Shown here in pieces: positions 22,148 through 30,518 of a stretch of 35,226 nt of DNA. The position numbers were made by a program, and so were the translations under genes. Where the stretch lies: contig MNCI01034695.1 of assembly GCA_015680685.1 (NCBI GenBank), forward strand, positions 246,918 to 282,143, written 5' to 3'. The notes below the pieces were generated by a model that was given only the letters and a program-made list of their open reading frames with translations, made no database searches and was not told where the DNA came from. Origin of the DNA: Gnetum montanum (lineage: Eukaryota > Streptophyta > Gnetopsida > Gnetales > Gnetaceae). Position 1 is the stretch's first letter; every line of letters starts with the position of its first letter.

Positions 22148-23167
22148 TGATGAGTGGCGAGGTACCCCTACACTCAACCATACGAAACAAGCGTCACACG
22201 CGCGATCCGGTCGAACTCCGCAGATGGACTAGTTGTGGCACCTAGATAGTTAGCCTTAGGTCGCAGTTCGCTGTCTTCCCATCTAGACTAGTTTTGCATA
22301 TGTCACGTATGGTTTAGTCTAGATGAGTTGTATGATGTGTTCTAATATAATTCTACTCCTGAAGGTAGTGGAAAATAATATTAACTAATTCTAAGCTAAG
22401 AGGAAAAGGGTAAGAAAATCTAATCTAGCCTAAGTGTGATGAGAAACCGATTCCTTGATCAACCGTACACATCTTGGACTTCATGCACGACTGCCACTGG
22501 GACTACCAAGCATAGGCCTAGGTACGCCACTGGGATTACCAAGCGCAGACCCCAAATACGCCACTAGGTTACCAAGCGTAGATCCCCCTAGCTACACCAC
22601 TGGGCTACCAAGCAGTTACACTTAAATGCTTGTAATCAAGTCGAATTCGTTCCGCTTCTAGGAGTTTAGGGTGAGAAACTAATCGCGATAAGTAACCGAT
22701 TCCTTAACTAGCCGTACACACCTGTAGATGCTCGTAGTCAAGTTGTACTTACACCGCGCTATGAAAGCAATAAATAACATTAAATAAAGAACAAATAAAT
22801 AAACTAAGTGAATGCTGCAATGATGAAGTAATCTCGATCTTTATTGCCGGTCATGTGCGTGTCCAAGTACGACACACTCGAATAAAGACACCGTACAATC
22901 ACATTCACCACACTACGGGCAGACACGGGAAAATTCTAACTCTGGAGGGATCAAATTGCCAGAGCTTCGCTACACTAAAATTGGGATCCCCAAATGAGGG
23001 AGAGCTGCCTCATATTTATAGACATGACGGCTGACTGTGATATCGCGTACGCGATATCGTAGGAAAGGACGGGATATCGCGTACACGATATCGCGTATGC
23101 GATATCGCGGGGGATGCGATATCGCGTCGGATGCGATATCGCGGCCGACGCAAACCGTGTCTCATCA
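22148..23167 (-). repeat. 3' LTR of copy B
   Basis: 1020 bp, TGATGAG...CTCATCA. It has the four-unit CCACTGGG/TACCAAGC block at about 22492-22614, a weakened TATA region near 23008-23021, and seven GATATC palindromes at 23037-23144. Compared with the 5' LTR, many differences are CG to CA or TG (for example ACG to ACA, GCGACGAG to GTGATGAG). Confidence 0.94.
23037..23144. repeat. GATATC palindrome cluster in U3 (3' LTR)
   Basis: Seven GATATC cores, mostly in the form GCGATATCGC, are packed in about 110 bp, some joined head to tail through TACG so that longer palindromes form. They lie upstream of the TATA region in the transcription sense. Confidence 0.9.
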
Positions 23168-23180
23168 TACCCCCACGACT
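23168..23180 (-). promoter_or_regulatory. Probable polypurine tract at the 3' LTR
   Basis: The minus strand reads AGTCGTGGGGGTA immediately before the LTR start TGATGAG. It is short and interrupted for a polypurine tract, but it is in the required place. The core AGTCGTGGGGG also occurs at 24233-24243 and 26332-26342. Confidence 0.6.
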
Positions 23181-23236
23181 GAATGAAAACTCATCCTCGA
23201 GTTACAGTGATTACACAGTGGATAGGTATGGGATTA

Positions 23237-23923
23237 TTAATTGGAAAAAGAAATGGGATGATGCCGCAGTGTGGGAAGAAAACAAAACAAAGACACAACA
23301 CATAGGATATTTACAAAAATTTGGAACTCATGTAGTTCCTGGTGGCGATGACTCCTCCATAGGTGTCTTTCCATTTTCTTGCACTCCAGGTCTAGGATTT
23401 GATAGCATTGAAGTACAGCCTGAAGTTTCTCCTCTTGTAAGGCCTTGAGTACCTTGGCATGCATGTAAGTTTGCACTTGTGTCATAGAGGCAACCCAGAA
23501 AGCCTTCTCTTTTTCTTCTGCCATCCTTTTATTCTCTGTCAATAGTTTATTAGGTTGCTCAGTTCTGAAAGTGTCTAGCTAGTTCTGAGAAACCTCTGGC
23601 CCTATATTCAGAAGGTTTAATACTTCCAAAATGGCTTGAATAGAGAAATCAATAGTCACACCACAATTTTTAACTATGGTGCCTTCTTCTTTGTTGTGCC
23701 AAAATTGGTACATTTCCCCTGAGTACCAGGCATCAATTTTAAAGAGGGTGTCTCTTGCTTCTGCCTGCTCGGACTGTACGGTAGGAGGATCTTCTTGATG
23801 AACGCTGAATGATTATTCCTCCTGTTCTACATGTCGTCTGGCAGGATCTTGTCTTCCACCTCTCTGAGATTGTTCGATCGCACCTTGAGCAGGACCTTTC
23901 TGTTATCCACGTTTCAGGGCCAT
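23237..23923 (-). pseudogene. Decayed 3' open reading frame (ORF2) of copy B, product unknown
   Basis: I do not recognise the product. From ATG 23923 one frame runs 228 codons to 23237, with only three internal stops (TAA 23905, TAA 23815, TAG 23581). The protein starts MALKRG, has a Gln/Arg-rich stretch, then a mixed segment with WYSGEMYQFWHNKEEG and VTIDFSIQAILEVLNLLNIG. It ends in a long charged helix-like part (LLTENKRMAEEKEKAFW onward) and a hydrophobic C-terminus with FVNILCVVSLFCFLP that might be a membrane segment. It lies in the sense orientation just before the 3' LTR, where Athila elements carry an env-like frame, but no similarity can be claimed. A splice acceptor abuts the ATG. 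Confidence 0.55.
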
Positions 23924-23952
23924 CTGCAATCACACGGGACCAATTGTTAGTA
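23924..23952 (-). promoter_or_regulatory. Splice acceptor and branch point before ORF2
   Basis: The minus strand reads TACTAAC (23952-23946), then about 20 bases, then GATTGCAG directly before the ATG at 23923. The branch A (23947) to AG distance is about 23 bases, within the normal plant range. It suggests a spliced subgenomic message for ORF2. The donor was not identified; several GT sites upstream are possible. Confidence 0.5.
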
Positions 23953-25584
23953 AGGTTGTTACCAAAGTTAGGTTATACCTTACTACTTTCCTTAATAGAT
24001 TTACTTTATTTCCATGCGATGTTAATTATTGGAAGAACATGTCCCGAAAGATTATAGTGTTAACTCCTCTTTGCTTAGGTGGTTTCCAAATTTAATTTTC
24101 TGTTATAACTAAGGGGATGAAATTGGTTTTGACACATTTTATTCTTTATTTTATAACTAATTACCCTTAATAATGTCCTTTGGGCGATGATAAATTTCAA
24201 AAAATTTATGCACTATTCGGCATGTGCCCCCTCCCCCACGACTAAGCTGACACTCCAGGGTCAAGTAGGTTTAGAAGAAATGAAAATCGGAGTACCAGCG
24301 TGCGAGATATGTTGATTAGCATTGGGGGGTCATGTATATATAGATTTGTATTGAAGTTAGGGCACTTAGAGAATGTACCGAATTTTTAATATTTCTTTGA
24401 AATTAAACGATGTAAACTAAGGACATATGGACAATTGTTAAAGGGTTCTAGGGTAATTCAACTAGTTCTGAAGGCANNNNNNNNNNNNNNNNNNNNNNNN
24501 NNNNNNNNNNNNNNNNNNNNNNNNNNNNNNNNNNNNNNNNNNNNNNNNNNNNNNNNNNNNNNNNNNNNNNNNNNNNNNNNNNNNNNNNNNNNNNNNNNNN
24601 NNNNNNNNNNNNNNNNNNNNNNNNNNNNNNNNNNNNNNNNNNNNNNNNNNNNNNNNNNNNNNNNNNNNNNNNNNNNNNNNNNNNNNNNNNNNNNNNNNNN
24701 NNNNNNNNNNNNNNNNNNNNNNNNNNNNNNNNNNNNNNNNNNNNNNNNNNNNNNNNNNNNNNNNNNNNNNNNNNNNNNNNNNNNNNNNNNNNNNNNNNNN
24801 NNNNNNNNNNNNNNNNNNNNNNNNNNNNNNNNNNNNNNNNNNNNNNNNNACTGACATCGCATTGTTTCATCCCATGATGAACAACTGTGAGAGTACCATA
24901 ACAACAAGGCGTACGATCACTTGGCGTTTAGTACAAGGGAGGAGTGATTTTTGTTTTATGGCACTTTTCTTTTTCTTTCTTCCTTTTTTTTCTCTTTGTT
25001 TTTTCACTTTACTGACTCCAAAGAAGCCGCCAACCTTTAGGCATGGGTGCATGTCTTTCCAGTGGGACCCTCTAGAACAGATTTTGATTTTCGAGTGCCC
25101 TTTTGATTACTCTTACTCCCATTTTTCATTAGATCTACAAGGATCTTAGTACAACCAAGTTGCATGATAACACCCAAAGATGACACCAAAGAGAATCCAC
25201 AAGTCCCATTGATGTCACACCCCAATCATTCCCTCTTGGTCCATCCTTCTTCATTCTGGGTACAATGAACACAAAGTTAATTTTATGTTTTAGAAATTTC
25301 AAGAATATCACTGTACCCTTGAACAGAACCTCTTTATTTATAGAGTGGATGAGTGGATGTAGTGGGCTCACTGTTTCAAATAATTGATCACTCATGACTT
25401 AATAACATAAAACACATCTCAACCAACGATCCACATGAGTGTTTTATTCGTAGATGAGATTACTTACAAAAACATGAAAATACAAACACACAAAAAGATA
25501 AAACAAAAAGTTAAAAAATGAAAAACTGGAAAACAAAAAGTTGTAAAATTAAAGAAAATTAAAAACATTTATTAATCCTGCTTG
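23953..25584 (-). other. Inter-ORF region of copy B with an assembly gap
   Basis: No protease, reverse transcriptase or integrase motif was seen on either strand. 24477-24849 is a run of 373 N. A minus-strand CTATATATACATG (about 24331-24345) could be an internal TATA box for ORF2. A purine tract AGTCGTGGGGGAGGGGG lies at 24227-24243. Short frames here have no recognisable content, and those spanning the gap are artefacts. Confidence 0.6.
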
Positions 25585-27564
25585 TTACTGAAATGGGGGA
25601 TATCCCCCATAACTAAACGGTTGAGTATGGCAAGGATTAATAAATGAAGAATGAGGATCCTTGCATATTGGAATTATTGACACCGGTCCAAACTTATCCC
25701 CTTGGATTTTACGCACTTTGTAATAGACACAGTGGGGCACTTCATACGATGTAGTTCCCGGATAACGAGTTGACCCACTATGATGTTTAGGACCGTTAGA
25801 TGGTATGCAAGGATTGGGCTGATGCCTCCCATGGTTGTGTTCATTGGGCCTTGTGGTTGTTGGAGTGTTAGTTGGTGGCCCTGATGAAGGTACATGAGGC
25901 GCTGGGTTTGAAGGTAAGGATGCACCACATTGTTGGACTTGTGCTGGGTTGGAAGATGCAGTGGCCTCAGAGTTATGTTGTCCCTTCCTACGGCCGTGTT
26001 TAAAGAAAGGACGTCTTTGATGTTGAGGAGGCTCTTCACCGTAATTAGTAGCAGCAGCACAAGTGTTGTTCATGGGTTGCGGTGGTACAAACACCTGAGG
26101 AACAGTTGGTGGCATTGTGGAAGGAGGGAAAGGATAAGAATGTTGAAAGTTAGGAGGAGGATAAGGTGCACAAGGTGGTGGTTGTGTTGGAGGTATGGGT
26201 TGATGGTATTGTGAAGAATGGTATTGTGGTGAGATAAAGTGTGGTGGCCCAGTTGAAGAAACAGGATGTTGAACGTTATAAGCATTTGGATTCGGAAAAT
26301 GTGAAGGGTGCCTCCAGTCTAAGGGTGGATTCCCCCACGACTGGGATTGTTGCCACTGTGGTCTAACACAGTATCTCTGTACGAACTCTGGATGTAACGT
26401 GTTTCCCCAATGCTCATGTAGATGTAACAATATTGGGCATTGGCCTTTGGGGTGATCGTACAGGCATATGTTGCATTCATACGTAGGATTGGCAGTTGAG
26501 CGCTTATTCCCTTCATTCTTTTTTTCCGAATGTCTACTATTTTGTCCTGCTTCTTGGGTTGTGAAAACTCTATCTCCAATGATGTTGATATATTCTCCAC
26601 ACTTTTGATTCATCCATTCCAACATCTTATTGATCTTTGCCTCGGCTTCTTCTAACAATTGTTGTATTGGCAAAGATGATGTTTCCACCTTGGAATTTGT
26701 TGATCTCTCCTTGTTATGATCATGGACCTTTGTTGAGTTAAGATTTTGGTCCCGTTGATGTTTTTCAACACTCTCCCATGTAGCTATTTCTCCTTCTTCT
26801 TTTGCTACCCGCTTAATAAGCTCTTGGATTTGATGGGTTCGTAGGTTGTATAGTTGACCTCGGGCATACGTTCCTAAGGTCTCTCTTGTTTCATTACGTA
26901 GCCCATCAATGATATGGTACATTAGCCTTTCCTCGGAAAACCCATGGCCTGGACAGTTGTTTAACAGTGAATAATATCTTTCTAAGGCCATGTCCAAGGG
27001 TTCATGTTTTTCTTGTTTCCATCCTTGGATTTGTTTCCTCAAGGCTGACACTCTTGCGTAGGTTTGATATTTTTCGTTAAAGACTTCTACCATTGTTGAC
27101 CAGCGTCGTATCGAATTTGGTTTTAACGATCTATACCATACTTTAGCTTGGTCAACGAGTGTCATAGGAAAGAGCTTCAGTTTTTGCCAACTGTTATCAA
27201 TGTTATTCCATGTGCAGGCATCGTAGAAGGCTAGTAAATGTTGATGCGGATCTAAGTCATAGCCTCCTGAAAATTTGGGAAAGTTATTTAAATCGAGCCT
27301 GGGTAGTCGGCTCTCTTTACGATGCCTACGTGAGATTCGAACAGCCTCTTGTATTTGCGTGAAGCTTGTAGTGGCCAGTGGGGGTTCATCGTCATCTGGT
27401 AAGTTATGCTTTCGTGTGTTATGATGACGTTGTTTTTGTTCATTCTTATAGGAAACTCCCACTTCAGGTTGTATACTCCAACTTTCATCGTCATATAGCT
27501 CATTGGTTCTCCAATGAACATCCTCACTAAGTGTGGCGTTATTATCGTCTTGTCGGAGAGACAT
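25585..27564 (-). CDS. Gag polyprotein of copy B, open reading frame of 659 residues
   Basis: Structural protein that would form the retrotransposon particle and bind its RNA. The frame is fully open from ATG 27564, about 110 bases after the primer site, to a stop at 25585. Residues 1-85 are charged. Residues about 88-225 form the retrotransposon gag domain (PRLDLNNFPKFSGGYDLDPH, KLFPMTLVDQAKVWYRSL, ERYYSLLNNCPGHGFSEERL). 245-320 is charged and helical. A single knuckle, CNICLYDHPKGQC (C364, C367, H371, C376; C-x2-C-x3-H-x4-C), matches the short CCHC type of Athila Gags. 400-600 is rich in Pro, Gln and His. No protease follows. The first residues match copy A. An open frame in a gag-only element suggests recent selection or recent insertion. 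Confidence 0.9.
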   Translation of the reverse strand: MSLRQDDNNATLSEDVHWRTNELYDDESWSIQPEVGVSYKNEQKQRHHNTRKHNLPDDDEPPLATTSFTQIQEAVRISRRHRKESRLPRLDLNNFPKFSGGYDLDPHQHLLAFYDACTWNNIDNSWQKLKLFPMTLVDQAKVWYRSLKPNSIRRWSTMVEVFNEKYQTYARVSALRKQIQGWKQEKHEPLDMALERYYSLLNNCPGHGFSEERLMYHIIDGLRNETRETLGTYARGQLYNLRTHQIQELIKRVAKEEGEIATWESVEKHQRDQNLNSTKVHDHNKERSTNSKVETSSLPIQQLLEEAEAKINKMLEWMNQKCGEYINIIGDRVFTTQEAGQNSRHSEKKNEGNKRSTANPTYECNICLYDHPKGQCPILLHLHEHWGNTLHPEFVQRYCVRPQWQQSQSWGNPPLDWRHPSHFPNPNAYNVQHPVSSTGPPHFISPQYHSSQYHQPIPPTQPPPCAPYPPPNFQHSYPFPPSTMPPTVPQVFVPPQPMNNTCAAATNYGEEPPQHQRRPFFKHGRRKGQHNSEATASSNPAQVQQCGASLPSNPAPHVPSSGPPTNTPTTTRPNEHNHGRHQPNPCIPSNGPKHHSGSTRYPGTTSYEVPHCVYYKVRKIQGDKFGPVSIIPICKDPHSSFINPCHTQPFSYGGYPPFQ

Positions 27565-27676
27565 TGTTGTGTGCGAATTTATGTGACTTTTAATAATTTC
27601 TTCTTTTTAAGAGATATATCGTTAAGTTCTTTACAGCGACCTTGTATGATATAACTAATCTAGATAACTAGCACCA

Positions 27677-27694
27677 TCCCCGGCAACGGCGCCA
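27677..27694 (-). promoter_or_regulatory. Primer-binding site, tRNA-Asp type (copy B)
   Basis: TGGCGCCGTTGCCGGGGA on the minus strand, complementary to the tRNA-Asp 3' end and identical to copy A at 227-244. It is separated from the LTR by one base. Confidence 0.95.
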
Positions 27695-28556
27695 ATGATG
27701 AGTGGCGAGGTACCCCTACACTCAACCATACGAAACGAGCGTCGCACGCGCGATCCGGTCGAACTCCGCAGATGGACTAGTTGTGGTATCTAGATAGTTA
27801 GCCTTAGGTCGCAGTTCGCTGTCTTCCCATCTAGACTAGTTTTGCATATGTCACGTATGGTTTAGTCTAGATGAGGTGTATGATGTGTTCTAATTCTAAT
27901 GCTACTCCTGATGGCAGTGGAAAATAATATTTAACTAAATCTAAGCTAAGAGGAAAAGGGTAAGAAAATCTAATCTAGCCTAAGTGCGACGAGCAACCGA
28001 TTCCTTGATCAACCGTACACATCTTGGACTTCGTGCACGACTGCCACTGGGACTACCAAGCATAGGCCTAGGTACGCCACTGGGATTACCAAGCGCAGAC
28101 CCCAAATACGCCACTGGGTTACCAAGCGTAGATCCCCCTAGCTACACCACTGGGCTACCAAGCAGTCACACTTAAATGCTCGTAATCAAGTCGAACTCGT
28201 TCCACTTCTAGGAGTTTAGGGTGAGAAACTAATCGTGATAAGTAACTGATTCCTTAACTAGCCGTACACACCCGTAGATGCTCGTAGTCAAGTCGTACTT
28301 ACACCGCGCTATGAAAGCAATAAATAACATGAAATAAATAACAATAAATAAACTAAGTGAATGCTGCAATGATGAAGTAATCTCGATCTTTATTGCCGGT
28401 CATGTGCGTGTCCAAGTACGGCACACTCGAATAAAGACACCGTACAATCACATTCACCACACTGCGGGCAGACACGGGAAAATTCTAACTCTGGAGGGAT
28501 AAAACTGCCAGAGCTTCGCTACACTAAAATTGGGATCCCCAAATGAGGGAGAGAAG

Positions 28557-28570
28557 CCTCTTATTTATAG
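28557..28570 (-). promoter_or_regulatory. LTR promoter TATA box
   Basis: The minus strand reads CTATAAATAAGAGG. It sits right after the palindrome cluster and about 146 bases inside the LTR, a normal position for the U3 promoter. Transcripts would start near 28530-28540 and run leftward through gag. Confidence 0.7.
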
Positions 28571-28584
28571 ACATGATGGCTGAC

Positions 28585-28693
28585 TGCAATATCGCGTACG
28601 CGATATCGTAGGGAAGGACGCAATATCGCGTACGCGATATCGCGGGGGATGCGATATCGCGTCGGACGCGATATCGTGTACGCGATATCGCGG
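28585..28693. repeat. GATATC palindrome cluster in U3 (5' LTR)
   Basis: Seven positions in about 109 bp: five intact GATATC cores and two changed to AATATC. The spacing differs from the 3' LTR cluster, so units were gained, lost or shuffled. Copy A (1131-1190) has only four. Confidence 0.9.
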
Positions 28694-28716
28694 CCGACGC
28701 AAACCGCGTCTCATCA

Positions 28717-28721
28717 GTAAG
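28717..28721. repeat. Target-site duplication GTAAG, right
   Basis: GTAAG directly follows the LTR end CTCATCA and equals 22143-22147. Confidence 0.92.
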
Positions 28722-28972
28722 CATCACAAAAATCAAAAATTTCAAAACGAGACTAGGTTATAATAAAAATATTTTTGGTAATAATAATTTTTAGAAAATA
28801 GAAATCATAAAAAAGGCAAGAAATAGAGGGTCTAAACACAAAGGTTTTTTAAACAAATTAAACAGGTTCTAAGACTAGATAGGAAAATGAAATAGCCATA
28901 TGGAAATGGCAAGACCAGTTGATAAATAAAATATGAGAGAAAGGCTCTCCTTCTAGCCCCAAAAAGGTGGTA

Positions 28973-30369
28973 TGAATAAATTTTGGATGCACCAACACTT
29001 GGGAAAAGAAACTCATTTGAGGAGATTATTGCCTAGGGTGCCTCCCATATGGGTATAGAGACCCAAGAACAATCTTAGTTGGAGAGGGCCATGTGACATT
29101 TCAAAAAAAAAAAAGGAAACTAAAAATTTGGAAGAATTCAAATTGAACAACTATCTTGAAATTCAAAACTTCATGAAAACATAGTAGGTACCAAGAAAAT
29201 TTAAATTTTTTTCTTGTCCACCATTGCTACCATCAAGTCATGCTATCTTTTCATTACAAACACTACCACAGCCAACACTACTCATAGTCTATGGGAGAGG
29301 AAGTGAGAGAGATCTATCTAATGTTCCAGTCCTATAGGCCTCACAATTGCCTACCATTGCCATTGATGGTAGAAAACCTAGGACATTAGCTATTGCAACT
29401 TCACCATTTCCAAAGAGAAAGAAAAAAATAGAATGCTGTTATAATCATTGATTTAGATCTGCAAATATAGGGAGAGAGAGAGAGATTTGTTTTTCTACCA
29501 ACCACCATTACAGTTCATAGTCCTATCCACCACCATCTACTAGGGAATAGAGGAGAGAGAGAGAGATATATGTCACTGCTATTCACTTTGTATGTTATAG
29601 GAATGTCATTTGCAACCTCTATTTCTTGGCACACATGGCGATCTATCTGCCAAGTGCACCATCGAAGAGAAGAGAGGCTAGACCTTAATGAGAGAGAGGC
29701 TAGCCCCTAATGTGAGAGAGAGGTTGGCCCTGATGAGAGAGAAGCTAGTCCCTAATGTGATAGAGAGGCTAGTGCTAATGAGAGAGAGGTTGGTCCTATT
29801 TAGAGAGAGGATAAGCTACAAGTGTTGTACATTGTCTACCACCATGTCATTGTCGTTGTTGTCATGATCACCATGCATCCTACTTGAGAGGGGAGAGCTT
29901 GGCTAATGATGATATGCCAAAGAAAGAGAAATCATCTTCTTCTAGTTTCTTCTAGAGAGTGGAGTCCTTGATAAATAATCCACCTACTACCTATTGCTTA
30001 GCCCTCCACTAGTGCTGAGACTCCCTTACTTCTCCTTGCAACCATCAGTAGTGTACCCTACTGCTACAATAGGGTGAAGGAAGGTTGTAGGTTCTAATTG
30101 TCACCTAGCATCATGTCACCTCACTAGACAGAAATAAGGTCATGCCCCTTCTCCTAACATCATCTTCATTCTTAGCTTTTTACCTACTTGCTAGTGATGT
30201 TTCACCTTGCTGCATCTTGGGCCACCTTCTTGCATATTGGTCTACCTTCCCAGATGTTGATTCATCTTCCCACACATTAACATTGCTTGGTAAAATGGTA
30301 TATGATTTTATAGGATAGTTTTGTTGATCATGGCCCCATGCAATAGCATGGGTGAGATTGGTCACAACA
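28973..30369 (-). repeat. LTR-B, right copy
   Basis: The repeat is 1397 bp, the partner of 20575-21994. It starts TGAATAAATTTTGGATGC and ends GGTCACAACA on the plus strand. Just before it is AAAAAGGTGGTA, which could be a polypurine tract if the element were plus-oriented. It holds a longer version of the GAGAGAGAGGCTAGCC minisatellite (29685-29815). Confidence 0.75.
29685..29815. repeat. Minisatellite GAGAGAGAGGCTAGCCC in LTR-B, right
   Basis: About six units of 22-27 bp alternate between GAGAGAGGCTAGCCC and GAGAGAGGTTGGCCC types. It is in the same position in the repeat as 21285-21420. Confidence 0.75.
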
Positions 30370-30518
30370 ATAACAAAAGTAGATATTAATTGTAGATGAC
30401 TTTGATTTCAGGAATAGATGAAGCCAACATTAAGGATTTGGCTCTAGAAAGAGCATTGAATGACATGGTGAGGATTAACTACCATGCTCAACATCTGGAA
30501 GATATTAAGGAATCATAA

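Larger units (their letters stand above)
22148..28716 (-). mobile_element. Complete Athila-like LTR retrotransposon, Gag-only (copy B)
   Basis: A 6569-bp element with both LTRs (28716-27696 as 5' LTR, 23167-22148 as 3' LTR), tRNA-Asp primer site, open gag, a decayed 3' frame, and a G-rich tract at the 3' LTR. It is flanked by the 5-bp target duplication GTAAG (22143-22147 and 28717-28721). Reverse transcriptase, protease and integrase are not visible between gag and the 3' frame, though 373 unknown bases lie there. It is therefore probably non-autonomous and moved by enzymes supplied elsewhere. It inserted into the internal part of the LTR-B element. By eye the LTRs differ at roughly 15-20 positions in their first 350 bases. 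Confidence 0.93.
27696..28716 (-). repeat. 5' LTR of copy B
   Basis: 1021 bp with the same ends. U3 is 28716-28571, holding the GATATC palindrome cluster (28585-28693). The TATA box is at 28557-28570. The R/U5 part holds a duplicated segment around 'ACCGATTCCTT..ACCGTACACA' and the four-unit CCACTGGG/TACCAAGC block (28041-28165). The primer site follows one base after the LTR end. Confidence 0.94.
20575..30369 (-). mobile_element. LTR-B element inserted in the GH1 intron (with a nested element)
   Basis: Two directly repeated copies of about 1.4 kb flank the region. Without the nested 22148-28716 element and its second target copy, only about 400 bp of internal DNA remain (21995-22147 plus 28722-28972). 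No coding capacity is seen, so this looks like a non-autonomous element with long LTRs. Orientation is uncertain. Minus is preferred because the LTR would then start TGTTGTG and the right copy has a CTATAAAATC box near that end. Flanks are ATTAA on the left and ATAAC on the right, so no clean 5-bp target duplication is visible. Confidence 0.68.
19930..30518 (+). pseudogene. GH1 beta-glucosidase pseudogene, 3' half, split by nested retrotransposons
   Basis: GH1 beta-glucosidases hydrolyse beta-D-glucosides. Exon remnants: (a) about 19960-20155 with LMLEGDYPG, a short deletion and frameshift, then KKLLEGSFDLIGINYYSSNY, the plant GH1 block before the nucleophile; (b) a mini-exon 20261-20285 (NRVPIGEQ); (c) 20397-20499, GASTWL then a stop, SYP then a stop, then YIKNKYRNPPIYITKNG; (d) 30412-30518, IDEANIKDLALERALNDMVR up to a stop. 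In GH1 enzymes the strand reads ITENG and its Glu is the catalytic nucleophile; here it is Lys (AAA, 20493-20499 region). Donor GTATGG at 20500 and acceptor TTTGATTTCAG at 30401-30411 keep the GH1 intron phase (G|GA). That intron is 9.9 kb because of the nested elements. Upstream exons were not found. Confidence 0.85.

Noticed and set aside
24435-24907. Several open frames of 130-150 codons on both strands
   Set aside because: They are created by the run of 373 N at 24477-24849 and have no real sequence content.
25674-26600. Short frames antisense to or overlapping gag
   Set aside because: Shadows of the intact gag frame, mirroring its Pro/Gln/His-rich part.
20560-30374. ATAAC at 20564-20568 and at 30370-30374 as an LTR-B target duplication
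   Set aside because: It would require the left LTR to start several bases before the point where the two LTRs begin to match; kept as unresolved.
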